This document shows positions 38,374 through 47,063 of a DNA stretch of 64,000 bases, piece after piece; the first letter of the stretch is position 1, and each line of letters begins with the position of its first letter. The notes under the pieces were generated by a model that had not been told where the DNA came from, made no database searches, and saw only the letters and a program-made list of their open reading frames with translations. The position numbers and the translations under genes were made by a program. The stretch is taken from positions 4,575,958 through 4,639,957 of the forward strand of contig NZ_CP022957.1 of assembly GCF_002269385.1 (NCBI RefSeq), read 5' to 3'. The DNA is from Maribacter cobaltidurans. Its GTDB lineage: Bacteria > Bacteroidota > Bacteroidia > Flavobacteriales > Flavobacteriaceae.

Positions 38374-38901
38374 TTAATTGTGTTGAAACTCTTTTAACAA
38401 GGTGGAGATTTGCATTTCATCCTTGGTTACCGAAATACGACCGGACCTTACAAACTGCATTATTCCAAATGGCTTCAATTGATCGTACATCTCGTCTATC
38501 TCATATCTCCTTCCGCTTTTTGCCAATACAAAAAACTCCCTTGAAACCGTGACGATTTGTGAATTACTCTCCTTGATAATATTTTGAATCTGTCTTTCAT
38601 CGAACAATAGATTGGAGGCAATCTTAAAAAGAGCGGATTCCTGATAAATGGTTTCGTCATCAGTATGATAAAAAGCCTTTATTACCTCTATCTGCTTTTC
38701 TATTTGTCCGACGATATTATGAACCCATTTCTCCGTGGTGTTTACCACAATCGTAAATTTGGACACGTGGTCAATCTCCGATTTTGAAACGTTTAGACTT
38801 TCTATATTAATGTGTCTTTTTAAGAATATTCCGGATATCCTATTGAGCAAACCCACATTATTCTCGGAATACACTGAAATTGTAAACCATTCATTTTTCA
38901 T
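38374..38901 (-). CDS. ilvN: Acetolactate synthase small (regulatory) subunit
   Basis: ACT-domain subunit that gives valine feedback control to IlvB. The 175 residues begin MKNEWFTISVYSENNVGLLN with RISGIFLKRHINIESLNVS, the classic ACT start (about 6-80), followed by the second domain (FKIASNLLFD, FGIMQFVRSGRISVTK). Normal length. It is separated from ilvB by the O-methyltransferase gene, which is unusual. Confidence 0.95.
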   Translation of the reverse strand: MKNEWFTISVYSENNVGLLNRISGIFLKRHINIESLNVSKSEIDHVSKFTIVVNTTEKWVHNIVGQIEKQIEVIKAFYHTDDETIYQESALFKIASNLLFDERQIQNIIKESNSQIVTVSREFFVLAKSGRRYEIDEMYDQLKPFGIMQFVRSGRISVTKDEMQISTLLKEFQHN

Positions 38902-38941
38902 TTGTTCAAATTTTATTTATTTAATCGGTTTGATGCCCTCC

Positions 38942-39523
38942 TTATTTTGTTTTTACGGCCAGCACGATACCCGTTGACCAGTTCATTTTAGTCAAATTTA
39001 AATCCCCCCTATCTTCCAAAAGGTCAAGTAGTGCCTCTACATTATTTTCATGCCCTTCGGGCCAATTGGGCTGAGCCGACATATCGTCGATCACATAAAA
39101 CCCGCCTACTTTTAACAAAGCCAGGGTTTCTTCCAATTGGCTATATTTTCCTGGCCAAGCATCGGCAAAAATCAAATCGAACTTGGCTCCCTCATAATTC
39201 AAAATCCAGTCCGCACCATCTTCACAAACCAAGGTTACCCTATCATCGTCACTAAAAAACGAATTGGCAATCTCAATGAGCTCGGGATCATTATCCACAG
39301 AAATCAACTTCGATTCCTTATCCATTCCATCGATCATCCAGGATAAACTTAAACCGATACCGGTTCCTAATTCCAATACCCTAGCTTCCGGTTTGGAACT
39401 GACCAAAGTTTTCAACATGGTACCAGCATACACATCTGAGGGCATCGTAAACCCAATTTCATCGGATTTATCCTGTATCGCCTTATAAACCTTCGGTATA
39501 TCCCGTACGTTGTAATCGTTCAT
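38942..39523 (-). CDS. SAM-dependent O-methyltransferase-like protein
   Basis: A 193-residue class I methyltransferase of the small-molecule O-methyltransferase type (COMT/CCoAMT-like). The SAM-binding motif is ARVLELGTGIGLSLSWMI (~47-64); ISVDNDPE is the acidic loop and DLIFADAWPGKYSQLEETL the post-II region. Substrate unknown. It sits inside the ilv operon, 3 bases after ilvB and 40 before ilvN. No link with branched-chain synthesis is known to me; co-expression is inferred from spacing. Confidence 0.82.
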   Translation of the reverse strand: MNDYNVRDIPKVYKAIQDKSDEIGFTMPSDVYAGTMLKTLVSSKPEARVLELGTGIGLSLSWMIDGMDKESKLISVDNDPELIEIANSFFSDDDRVTLVCEDGADWILNYEGAKFDLIFADAWPGKYSQLEETLALLKVGGFYVIDDMSAQPNWPEGHENNVEALLDLLEDRGDLNLTKMNWSTGIVLAVKTK

Positions 39524-39526
39524 GGA

Positions 39527-41260
39527 TTATTTCAATCTAATCTCGGACACCGCCGCTCCAGAAGGTATCATTGGGAATACATTGTCTTCTTTTTCTACTT
39601 TGACCTCAAGGAAATATGGATTTTTTGAAGCCATCATTTCCTGAATCGTGCTCTTTAAATCCTTTCTCTCCGTTACTCGTTTTGCTTCAATATGATACCC
39701 TTCGGCAATTTTAACAAAATCCGGGTTGGTCATTACCGTAGAGGCGTATCGCCGGTCAAAGAACAATTCCTGCCATTGACGTACCATTCCCAAGTGATCA
39801 TTGTTAAGAACTACAATTTTCACGGGAACGTTATGCTGAAAAATGACCCCTAATTCCTGAATCGTCATTTGGTAACCACCATCACCAATGATGGCAACCA
39901 CTTCCCTATCCATAGCACCCATTTTGGCACCAATGGCCGCCGGAAGTGCAAAACCCATAGTGCCCAATCCGCCTGAGGTAATGTTACTTTTAGACTCCTT
40001 GAATTTTGCATATCTACATCCGATCATTTGGTGCTGCCCTACATCGGTAACGATAACGGCTTTTTGGTCCGAAGCCAAATTGATTTCATGGATTACCTCA
40101 CCCATGGTTAGGCCTTCCTTAGTAGGATGAAGATCATTTTTAATAATGGTATCATATTCTATCTGATACTTTTCAATAAAAAGATTGTGCCATTCCGTAT
40201 GGGAATTTGAATTTATCAAGGGTAAGATCATACCCAAAGTTTCCTTTGAGTTACCCAATACCGCAACGTGTGCATGAACATTCTTATTGACCTCTGCAGG
40301 GTCGATTTCAAAATGAATCACCTTGGCCTGTTTTGCATAGTCCGTTAGTCTTCCCGTAACACGATCATCAAAGCGCATTCCTATAGCTATCAATACATCG
40401 CACTCATTGGTCAATACGTTGGGTCCATAATTTCCATGCATGCCCACCATACCAACATTCAATGGATGTTCAGAATCCAAGGCAGAAGCCCCCATGATTG
40501 TCCATGCTGCGGGTATACCAGCTTTCTCCACAAATTCCTTCAACTCATTTTCCGCTTTACCAAGAATAACTCCTTGACCCCAAACAATTAATGGTTTTTT
40601 TGCATTATTAATTAAATCGGCTGCCTGTTTAATGGTATTGGCATCCGGTTTTGGAACCGGCTTGTAACTCCTAACCCCGGTACAGGGTTTGTAGCTAAAG
40701 TCCACTTCCTCTATTTGCGCATTTTTGGTGATATCCACAAGAACCGGACCTGGACGACCGGACTTTGCAATATAGAAAGCCTTGGCCATAACCTCTGGAA
40801 TTTCAGAAGCTTTGGTGATTTGGTAGTTCCATTTGGTCACAGGTGTGGAGATACCAATAATATCCGTTTCCTGAAAAGCATCGGAACCCAATAGTTCCCT
40901 AGTTACTTGGCCCGTAATACAGACCAAAGGTGTTGAGTCTATCTGGGCATCCGCCAAACCCGTTACTAAGTTTGTAGCTCCGGGACCGGAAGTTGCCATT
41001 GCAACACCCACTCTTCCCGATACCCTGGCATAACCCTGTGCGGCATGTGTCGCTCCCTGCTCGTGTCTTGTCAAGATATGTGTTAACCTATCCTGAAATT
41101 TATAGAGTTCATCATAAACTGGCATAATGGCACCTCCCGGATAACCATATATTAAATCGGCTCCTTCTGCCAACAAACAATGAATTATAGCTTCCGCACC
41201 ACTAATTTTAATGGATTCCTTTGTTTGTTGCGCTTTCTTTTTCTCTTTTAATGTTTCCAT
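39527..41260 (-). CDS. ilvB: Acetolactate synthase large (catalytic) subunit
   Basis: ThDP- and FAD-dependent enzyme at the start of valine, leucine and isoleucine synthesis. The 577 residues show IYGYPGGAIMPVYDEL (~38-53), the catalytic Glu in HEQGATHAAQGYAR (~67), RPGPVLVDITKNAQ and the ThDP motif IGDGGYQMTIQELGVI with VLNNDHLGMVRQWQ. Normal length. It lies 27 bases after ilvD. Confidence 0.96.
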   Translation of the reverse strand: METLKEKKKAQQTKESIKISGAEAIIHCLLAEGADLIYGYPGGAIMPVYDELYKFQDRLTHILTRHEQGATHAAQGYARVSGRVGVAMATSGPGATNLVTGLADAQIDSTPLVCITGQVTRELLGSDAFQETDIIGISTPVTKWNYQITKASEIPEVMAKAFYIAKSGRPGPVLVDITKNAQIEEVDFSYKPCTGVRSYKPVPKPDANTIKQAADLINNAKKPLIVWGQGVILGKAENELKEFVEKAGIPAAWTIMGASALDSEHPLNVGMVGMHGNYGPNVLTNECDVLIAIGMRFDDRVTGRLTDYAKQAKVIHFEIDPAEVNKNVHAHVAVLGNSKETLGMILPLINSNSHTEWHNLFIEKYQIEYDTIIKNDLHPTKEGLTMGEVIHEINLASDQKAVIVTDVGQHQMIGCRYAKFKESKSNITSGGLGTMGFALPAAIGAKMGAMDREVVAIIGDGGYQMTIQELGVIFQHNVPVKIVVLNNDHLGMVRQWQELFFDRRYASTVMTNPDFVKIAEGYHIEAKRVTERKDLKSTIQEMMASKNPYFLEVKVEKEDNVFPMIPSGAAVSEIRLK

Positions 41261-41287
41261 ATCAAACCATAATTAATACGCCAAGTA

Positions 41288-42970
41288 TCAGAATTCATCC
41301 GTAACACATCCTTTGGATGCGGAGGATACACTTTTGGCATATTTATATAAAATACCTCTTTTAGCCTTTAATTCCGGAGCCACCCACTTTGATCTTCTAG
41401 TTTCCAATTCGGCATCGGAAATTTCTATGTCTATCGTATTATTAACCGCATCAATAGAAATAATATCGCCGTTCTCGACCAAGGCAATGTTTCCACCCAC
41501 TTGAGCCTCTGGAGACACATGGCCCACCACAAAACCATGTGAACCACCAGAAAAACGACCATCCGTAATCAGGGCTACATCCTTGCCCAGACCTGCACCC
41601 ATAATGGAAGAGGTAGGCTTCAACATTTCTGGCATTCCGGGGGCTCCTTTTGGACCTTCATACCGTATGATGACGACATCCCCTTTTTTGACCTTTCCGT
41701 TTTTAATCCCTTCATTAACGGCCGTTTCACTATCGAATACATTGGCCGTTCCCTTAAAGGACAAACCTTCCTTACCGGTAATTTTGGCAACGGCCCCTTC
41801 AGTGGCCAAGTTCCCGAAAAGAATTCTAATATGTCCCGTTTCCTTGATAGGTTTATCCAAAGTGCTGACGATGTCTTGACCTTCAATCAAATTTGGTACA
41901 TCCTTCAAGTTTTCAGCTAAAGTCTTTCCGGTAACCGTTAAACAATCACCGTGCAGCATATCATTATCCAGCATATACTTTAATACCCCCGGGATGCCCC
42001 CAACACCATGCAAATCTTCCATGGAGTACTTACCACTAGGTTTTAAATTGGCCAATAATGGTGTATTATCACTTATCCTCTTGAAATCTTGCAAAGTAAA
42101 ATCCAATTGAGCCGCTTTGGCAATGGCCAAAAAGTGCAAAACGGCATTCGTTGACCCGCCAAGAACGGTGACCAACCTAAAGGCATTTTCCAAGGATTTT
42201 TTTGTTACGATATCCAATGGTTTAATATCCTTTTCCAACAACGACCGTAATGCCTCACCCGCTTTTTGAGATTCCTGTTCCTTTACATTTCCATCACTAA
42301 TAGCTGGATTGGAAGAGTTAAAAGGTAAGGACATTCCCAAGGCCTCAATGGCAGAAGCCATAGTATTTGCCGTGTACATTCCTCCACAGGCACCAGCACC
42401 CGGACAGGCTTTGTGGATGACCTCCTTGTATTCCTCCTCATCTATATTTCCGGCAACTTTCTGTCCATAGGCCTCAAAAGCGGAAATGATATCCAACTTT
42501 TTTCCATTATGACACCCTGAAGCTATAGTACCACCATAAACCAAAATGGAAGGTCTATTCAATCGCAACATCGCCATAAGAGCTCCCGGCATATTTTTAT
42601 CGCATCCTACAACGGTAACCAGCCCGTCATAGCTCATAGCTTCTACCACAGTCTCCATGGAATCCGCAATAATATCCCTAGAGGGCAAAGAAAAGCGCAT
42701 TCCCGGTGTTCCATTGGAAATACCATCACTAACTCCGATAGTATTAAAAATCAGACCCACCAGACCTGCATTATCGGCACCTTTTTTAACGTGGACCGCC
42801 AAGTCGTTCAAGTGCATATTACAAGGGTTGCCCTCGTAACCTGTGCTTGCTATTCCAATCAATGGTTTCTTTAAATCATAATCTGTTAAGCCAATGGCAT
42901 GTAACATGGCTTGTGCGGCAGGTAATGAAGGATCTTGAGTTACGCTTTTACTGTATTTATTCAATTCCAT
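41288..42970 (-). CDS. ilvD: Dihydroxy-acid dehydratase
   Basis: Iron-sulfur dehydratase forming the 2-oxoacid precursors of valine and isoleucine. The 560 residues show the cysteine motifs GNPCNMH (~50), [15 protein letters not shown] (~122) and [16 protein letters not shown] (~195), and the end [19 protein letters not shown]. First gene of the ilv operon. Upstream, a leader-peptide attenuator (43164-43280) and a separate perfect -7 element (43012-43019) suggest two modes of expression. Confidence 0.97.
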   Translation of the reverse strand: MELNKYSKSVTQDPSLPAAQAMLHAIGLTDYDLKKPLIGIASTGYEGNPCNMHLNDLAVHVKKGADNAGLVGLIFNTIGVSDGISNGTPGMRFSLPSRDIIADSMETVVEAMSYDGLVTVVGCDKNMPGALMAMLRLNRPSILVYGGTIASGCHNGKKLDIISAFEAYGQKVAGNIDEEEYKEVIHKACPGAGACGGMYTANTMASAIEALGMSLPFNSSNPAISDGNVKEQESQKAGEALRSLLEKDIKPLDIVTKKSLENAFRLVTVLGGSTNAVLHFLAIAKAAQLDFTLQDFKRISDNTPLLANLKPSGKYSMEDLHGVGGIPGVLKYMLDNDMLHGDCLTVTGKTLAENLKDVPNLIEGQDIVSTLDKPIKETGHIRILFGNLATEGAVAKITGKEGLSFKGTANVFDSETAVNEGIKNGKVKKGDVVIIRYEGPKGAPGMPEMLKPTSSIMGAGLGKDVALITDGRFSGGSHGFVVGHVSPEAQVGGNIALVENGDIISIDAVNNTIDIEISDAELETRRSKWVAPELKAKRGILYKYAKSVSSASKGCVTDEF

Positions 42971-43011
42971 ATTTATCGTCTACTAATATCAAATTTTAAG
43001 TCGGTCTGTAT

Positions 43012-43019
43012 CAAAGATA
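43012..43019 (-). promoter_or_regulatory. Second ilvD promoter candidate, downstream of the attenuator
   Basis: TATCTTTG on the minus strand matches TAnnTTTG exactly, 42 bases before the ilvD ATG. The expected TTG at 19-21 bases is absent (one is found at 28). A transcript from here would not pass through the attenuator. The AT-rich DNA between here and the attenuator terminator holds nothing else that I can identify. Confidence 0.45.
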
Positions 43020-43163
43020 AAAGTTTCATCCCCTTTGATTTTTTAACAATTATTTTCGGTTCAAATTCAAGGGTGATAAAATTTTATTAAATAACTGATT
43101 TACAATTAAATAACATTTGTTTTTATATCATATTCAATACATTAAGATTTCATTATAATGCAT

Positions 43164-43203
43164 AAAAAAAACCTGTATCGAAGGAGTCTGATACAGGTTT
43201 TTT
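43164..43203 (-). terminator. Attenuator terminator upstream of ilvD
   Basis: Minus strand: AAAAAACCTGTATC (43203-43190), loop of 10, GATACAGG then eight T (43179-43164); a 14-bp stem. It is 21 bases after the stop of the leader peptide and 193 before ilvD. It could also end transcripts arriving from pxpC. Confidence 0.9.
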
Positions 43204-43226
43204 AAGTCAATGAAAAATCTATATCA
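43189..43226 (-). promoter_or_regulatory. ilv antiterminator pairing
   Basis: TGATATAGATTTTT (minus strand, 43226-43213) starts at the leader stop codon and can pair with AAAAACCTGTATCA (43202-43189), the 5' arm of the terminator: 13 of 14 pairs, one G-U. A ribosome at the stop codon would cover it; one stalled earlier on Ile/Leu/Val codons would leave it free. A further pairing, AGTCAGTG (43260-43253) with CATTGACT (43212-43205), links the codon region to the base of the terminator. Confidence 0.75.
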
Positions 43227-43280
43227 TTTCCGGCAGGAAACAATGACGACCACACTGACTAAAATCTTATTCATGTTCAT
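43224..43280 (-). CDS. ilv operon leader peptide
   Basis: The 18-residue frame MNMNKILVSVVVIVSCRK has eight branched-chain residues within nine consecutive positions (ILVSVVVIV), the hallmark of a transcription-attenuation leader for an ilv operon. It may start at the first ATG (43280) or at the third codon (43274). A short hairpin TTTCC-TGCC-GGAAA overlaps its end and could pause polymerase. A weak -7 candidate, TACTATTG (43292-43285), would start transcription near the first ATG, favouring the second. It lies just downstream of pxpC and upstream of the terminator. Confidence 0.85.
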   Translation of the reverse strand: MNMNKILVSVVVIVSCRK

Positions 43281-43322
43281 AGGACAATAGTACGTAAAAA
43301 TTCAATGCCTGAAAAAATTATT

Positions 43323-44180
43323 TTAATCTAATTGCTCCGACTGTATAAATTTGAATGAAACCGTATTTCCCTCCCGTTTTTGCGATAAAACCGAAATTGA
43401 CTTATCGGAGAGCTGAAGAATCCTTGGATATCCCCCAGTAGTCTGTCCATCCTTCATTAATATAATCAATTTTCCTGCAGGCGTCAATTGCACCGTTCCA
43501 GGCAAGGTAGCCGATGTTAAGATGCTATGGGAGTGTGTCTCGATGGTTTCCGACAACTGATAGGCCATTCTATTGTTTTCCTTGGAGATGGTGAATTCAC
43601 GTGAAAATAAGGCTTCCAGCTGTCTGTCTGACAATACATCGTATTCCGGGGCCTTATGGACCTCCAGAACCGTTTCATCCAAATGGCTATCTACTTTGAT
43701 TTCAGATATTTTAGGTGAAAAGTCTTTGTTTTCCTTATACGGAATCGTATCCCCATCCACAAACCGACCCTTTTTGGTAATAGGTTTATAAAAAGATTGG
43801 CTTCCCAGCACTACGGGTGCATTAAATCCACCTTTAACGGCAAGGTAGAACCTAAATCCCTTTTTCAATTTACCATAGGAGAGTATATCCCCTGCTTTAA
43901 CCTTGTATACTTTATAATTCTGAACAGGTTCGTTGTTCAACGTTACAGTGATCAATGCACCTGCCAGTACAATAAAGGTGTCTTTCTCAAATTGTAAGGT
44001 TGGTCCGGTCATGGTAATTTCCAAAACAGCACTGTTCGGATCGTTTTCCAAAAGGGTATTTGCCTTGAATACTGAAAGTTGGTCCATGCATCCTGAAACC
44101 GGTACGCCCTTATTTCTATGGTGGAACCTACCCATGTCCTGTACACTGGTAAAAAATCCAGACTTTAATACCTTAAGCAT
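43323..44180 (-). CDS. pxpC: 5-oxoprolinase subunit C (biotin-dependent carboxyltransferase family)
   Basis: Part of the ATP-dependent PxpABC enzyme that opens 5-oxoproline to glutamate. The 285 residues begin LKVLKSGFFTSVQDMGRFHH, with GVPVSGCMDQLSVFKANTLL and the end QTTGGYPRILQLS, typical of the KipA/PxpC family. The start overlaps the end of pxpB by 8 bases. It is the last gene of the operon; the next element downstream is the ilv attenuator, and I see no separate terminator. Confidence 0.9.
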   Translation of the reverse strand: MLKVLKSGFFTSVQDMGRFHHRNKGVPVSGCMDQLSVFKANTLLENDPNSAVLEITMTGPTLQFEKDTFIVLAGALITVTLNNEPVQNYKVYKVKAGDILSYGKLKKGFRFYLAVKGGFNAPVVLGSQSFYKPITKKGRFVDGDTIPYKENKDFSPKISEIKVDSHLDETVLEVHKAPEYDVLSDRQLEALFSREFTISKENNRMAYQLSETIETHSHSILTSATLPGTVQLTPAGKLIILMKDGQTTGGYPRILQLSDKSISVLSQKREGNTVSFKFIQSEQLD

Positions 44181-44910
44181 TCAATACAACTTTTTCTGGT
44201 TTATAAATGCCCACCTCAGCTTCTATTTTATGTAATTCATGTTCTCCCTGGGAAACTTTTTCAAATTGGATTTTGTCACCAACACTTACAAAACAGGGGT
44301 TTTCCTTATTGGGATCAAAAAGTGACACAGGGCAATTTCCTATAATGTTCCATCCTCCAGGAGATTCCTGGGGATATATTCCAGTCTGTTGACCAGCAAT
44401 ACCAACAGATCCTTTCTCAACCTTCAATCTTGGGACTGCCTTTCTAGGAATTTCCAACTCTTTTGGAACTCCTCCTAGGTACATAAAACCCGGTAGAAAA
44501 CCAATGCCATAAACCGTATATGTATTGCTGGTGTGGAGTTCTATAATTTCATCCGTCGACTTACCCAATCTCTTGGCAACCTCCTCCAGATCGATACCAA
44601 AGGAAAGATCATAGCTTACTGGAAGCTTCCACAACACCTTTTCCCTTTTGGGAGCTTCCTTTAATCTAGCATACCAATCCTTAATTTTAGGGCCAAAATC
44701 CTGAAAATCCATCTCTTTGGTTGGGTTGACCAACAAAAGTGAATTATACGCCGAAACAGTTTCCCATTCGGGGTCCTTTATGCAGTACTCTTTAAGATAA
44801 TGTTCAAAATCCAAGATGCTTTCCAAAATCGTTTCGCTCACTTCATTGGGCCATTCCATCAATACTGAATGATTTCCATAAGGCTTTAGGGTAATGGGGG
44901 GATGACTCAT
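44173..44910 (-). CDS. pxpB: 5-oxoprolinase subunit B (KipI family)
   Basis: Partner subunit of PxpABC. The start at 44910 (MSHPPITLKPYGNHSVLMEW) overlaps the pxpA stop by ATGA; the frame extends upstream inside pxpA but that would not be used. IGFLPGFMYLGGVPKELEIPR, SVGIAGQQTGIYPQESPGGW and IIGNCPVSLFDP are the KipI signatures. It has 245 residues, normal. Coupled to both neighbours. Confidence 0.9.
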   Translation of the reverse strand: MSHPPITLKPYGNHSVLMEWPNEVSETILESILDFEHYLKEYCIKDPEWETVSAYNSLLLVNPTKEMDFQDFGPKIKDWYARLKEAPKREKVLWKLPVSYDLSFGIDLEEVAKRLGKSTDEIIELHTSNTYTVYGIGFLPGFMYLGGVPKELEIPRKAVPRLKVEKGSVGIAGQQTGIYPQESPGGWNIIGNCPVSLFDPNKENPCFVSVGDKIQFEKVSQGEHELHKIEAEVGIYKPEKVVLNA

Positions 44911-45650
44911 TGGCTTAGGACTATATGATGCTTTGGTAATTCTTGTGTAATATACATTAATATTTGTAAAGCCTCTGGCGTATCCCCATGTATACAATAG
45001 GTCTCCGCCTGGATAGGCTTAAGCTCATTATTTACGGTCAACACCTTTTTTTCCTTAGCCATACGTACTATATGGCGCAGCACTTCATCGGGCCGCTTTA
45101 TGAGTGCATTGGTATTGGACCTAGAGACAAGGCTTAGATCATCGTTGTAGTTTCTATCGGCAAAAGCTTCAATCTTCGTTTTAAACCCGTATTCCTTGGC
45201 CCTATTCTGTATTGCAGATCCATAGGGAACGAACAAAACCACATCGGATTTATACTCCTCTATCGATTCCAAAAAAACTGATGCCAATTCGCCGTCCTTA
45301 GCAATATCATTATATAACGCTCCGTGTGGTTTTATGTGTTGCCATGTAACGCCTTCAGCGGTGCAAATTTCATGCAATTGATGCAACTGTTCTTTGATGC
45401 TATCTGACAATTTCCCGTGGTCCATGTTCATAGATACCCTACCAAAATTATTCTTGTCCGGATAGGATGGATGAGCCCCTATTTTGACCTGATTCTCTTT
45501 TGCCAAATGAATCGTTTGAAGCATCGTATCCTTATCACCCGTATGTCCGCCACAGGCAATATTGCAAGAAGAAATAAAAGGAAACAGCTTGGGTTCATTC
45601 TCTATCCCCTCACCTACATCGCAATTGATATCGATAACAATCTGTCGCAT
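44907..45650 (-). CDS. pxpA: 5-oxoprolinase subunit A (LamB/YcsF family)
   Basis: Subunit of PxpABC. The 247 residues begin DINCDVGEG and show ISSCNIACGGHTGDKDTM, IGAHPSYPD, VKPHG-like IKPHGALYNDIAKD, EAFADRNYNDDLSLVSR and YCIHGDTPEALQI: the LamB/YcsF signature. Normal length. Its ATG is directly next to the stop of the transporter gene, so the four genes are one unit. Confidence 0.93.
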   Translation of the reverse strand: MRQIVIDINCDVGEGIENEPKLFPFISSCNIACGGHTGDKDTMLQTIHLAKENQVKIGAHPSYPDKNNFGRVSMNMDHGKLSDSIKEQLHQLHEICTAEGVTWQHIKPHGALYNDIAKDGELASVFLESIEEYKSDVVLFVPYGSAIQNRAKEYGFKTKIEAFADRNYNDDLSLVSRSNTNALIKRPDEVLRHIVRMAKEKKVLTVNNELKPIQAETYCIHGDTPEALQILMYITQELPKHHIVLSQ

Positions 45651-46844
45651 TTAAAAAACTTCAAAAACCTTAAGAATACTTTTTACTCCCAATATAACGG
45701 ACAAGATTACGATGCTTATTCCAATACTATTCTGAAGTAAGGTATTCCCATTTTTACCCATGACGCTCACCCGGTTGACCACCCAAAGTAAAAATATGGC
45801 AATTACAGGTAAAAGAATTCCATTGGCCACTTGGGCAAACTTGATAATTTCTATAGGTTTTATATCAAAGGAAAGAAAAAACACTCCCAATCCCAAAATA
45901 AGCATCCACACCAATCTAAACTTATAATGGGTAAGTCCGCTCTTCCACCCGAAACAATTGGAAGCTACATAAGCGGCGGCCAATGGAGCGGTTATGGCCG
46001 AAGTAACTCCGGCGGCAAAAAGTCCTATCCCCATAAAGTATCGGGCACTTGCACCATATAAGGGCTCCAATGCCTTGGTCATGTCCATAACGTTGTTGAC
46101 CTTTTCCAAGTCTATCGATGCAGCGGAGATAATAATACAAAGGGATACTATACCTCCTACAAAGATAGAAACGAAGGTATCTCGCCTGGCAAATTTAAGG
46201 TCTTCCTTGGATTTCCATTTCTCGCTTACCAGAGAGGCATGGAGGAATAAATTATAAGGTACCACCGTTGTTCCTACCAAGGCGATGACCGTCAATAAAT
46301 TTTCACCATCTACCTTGGGCAACAATAAACCTTTAACAATTTGTACTATATCTGGTTGGGTCAATACGGCAGTAACCACAAAGGACAGACTCATGATCAG
46401 GACCAAGGATATAAATACTTTTTCCAACAACTTATAATTTCCTATAAAAAGAAGACCAAAGGCCAATAAGCCAATCACAAAAGGAAAATAGGATGTATAT
46501 GTAGCACCGAAAATGGCTTCCAGCCCCAATGAACCACCACCAATATTTCCCGCTTCATAGGCAGCATTTCCTATAACTATGGCGGAGAGTATGATGACTA
46601 CTACAAAAGTTCTAACATAAGTGTTGGATACCTCCTGCCGTATTACTTCGGCCAAGCCTTTTTGCGTAATGATTCCCAATCTGGCCGACATTTCCTGCAA
46701 TACCATGGTGGCCAGAATGGAAAGGAGCATGGCCCAAAGGAGCGAATATCCAAACGACACCCCCGCCAACATGCAGGCCGTTACCGTTCCAGGACCTATA
46801 AAGGCAGCTGCGACGAGAACTCCCGGGCCCAATTTTTTAAACAT
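45651..46844 (-). CDS. Nramp-related transporter of the 5-oxoprolinase operon
   Basis: Inner-membrane protein with about 11 helices in 397 residues, of the Nramp (LeuT) fold. The metal-ligand motifs of true Nramp proteins are changed: DPGN of helix 1 reads GPGT (17-20) and MPHN of helix 6 reads VPYN (195-198). So the Asp, Asn and Met metal ligands are absent. B. subtilis has a similar pairing (ycsG beside ycsF and kipIA). Uptake of 5-oxoproline or a related organic acid is a reasonable inference; divalent metal transport is unlikely from these residues. First gene of the pxp operon. Confidence 0.82.
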   Translation of the reverse strand: MFKKLGPGVLVAAAFIGPGTVTACMLAGVSFGYSLLWAMLLSILATMVLQEMSARLGIITQKGLAEVIRQEVSNTYVRTFVVVIILSAIVIGNAAYEAGNIGGGSLGLEAIFGATYTSYFPFVIGLLAFGLLFIGNYKLLEKVFISLVLIMSLSFVVTAVLTQPDIVQIVKGLLLPKVDGENLLTVIALVGTTVVPYNLFLHASLVSEKWKSKEDLKFARRDTFVSIFVGGIVSLCIIISAASIDLEKVNNVMDMTKALEPLYGASARYFMGIGLFAAGVTSAITAPLAAAYVASNCFGWKSGLTHYKFRLVWMLILGLGVFFLSFDIKPIEIIKFAQVANGILLPVIAIFLLWVVNRVSVMGKNGNTLLQNSIGISIVILSVILGVKSILKVFEVF

Positions 46845-46863
46845 TTGATAAAAAATTTATGTT

Positions 46864-46879
46864 CAGGTAAAGATACCTG
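46864..46879. promoter_or_regulatory. Palindromic operator over the -7 element of the pxp operon
   Basis: CAGGTA-AAGA-TACCTG is a perfect inverted repeat. On the minus strand it contains TATCTTTA (46875-46868; 7 of 8 to TAnnTTTG), 23 bases before the transporter ATG. A repressor bound here would block the promoter. Confidence 0.55.
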
Positions 46880-46941
46880 CAATTATCCTAAAATACTGCC
46901 CATAAAAAAATAGAAGTTCACAACAATTTTAACATTTTAAA

Positions 46942-46978
46942 ATGCCGTTTATCTAAAAAAATGCCGTTCGTCTAAAAA
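46942..46978. promoter_or_regulatory. Tandem LytTR-type binding sites
   Basis: Direct repeat ATGCCGTTTATCTAAAAA (46942-46959) and ATGCCGTTCGTCTAAAAA (46961-46978), two differences in 18, spaced 19 bases. The core CCGTTCGTC equals the published AlgR (LytTR-family) site. It lies between the divergent pxp operon and the gene at 47064; which one it controls is not clear. Confidence 0.55.
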
Positions 46979-47063
46979 CGGGATGTCATACATCGAGTGT
47001 TGATACTAAACCAAAAAATTCCCTGTTATTAATACCCCAAACCAAATAAACTTAACCTATTTA

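Noticed and set aside
43164..43203. The hairpin as only the terminator of the pxp operon
   Set aside because: The branched-chain-rich leader peptide and the competing antiterminator arm immediately upstream make an attenuator the better reading, though pxp readthrough may also end here.
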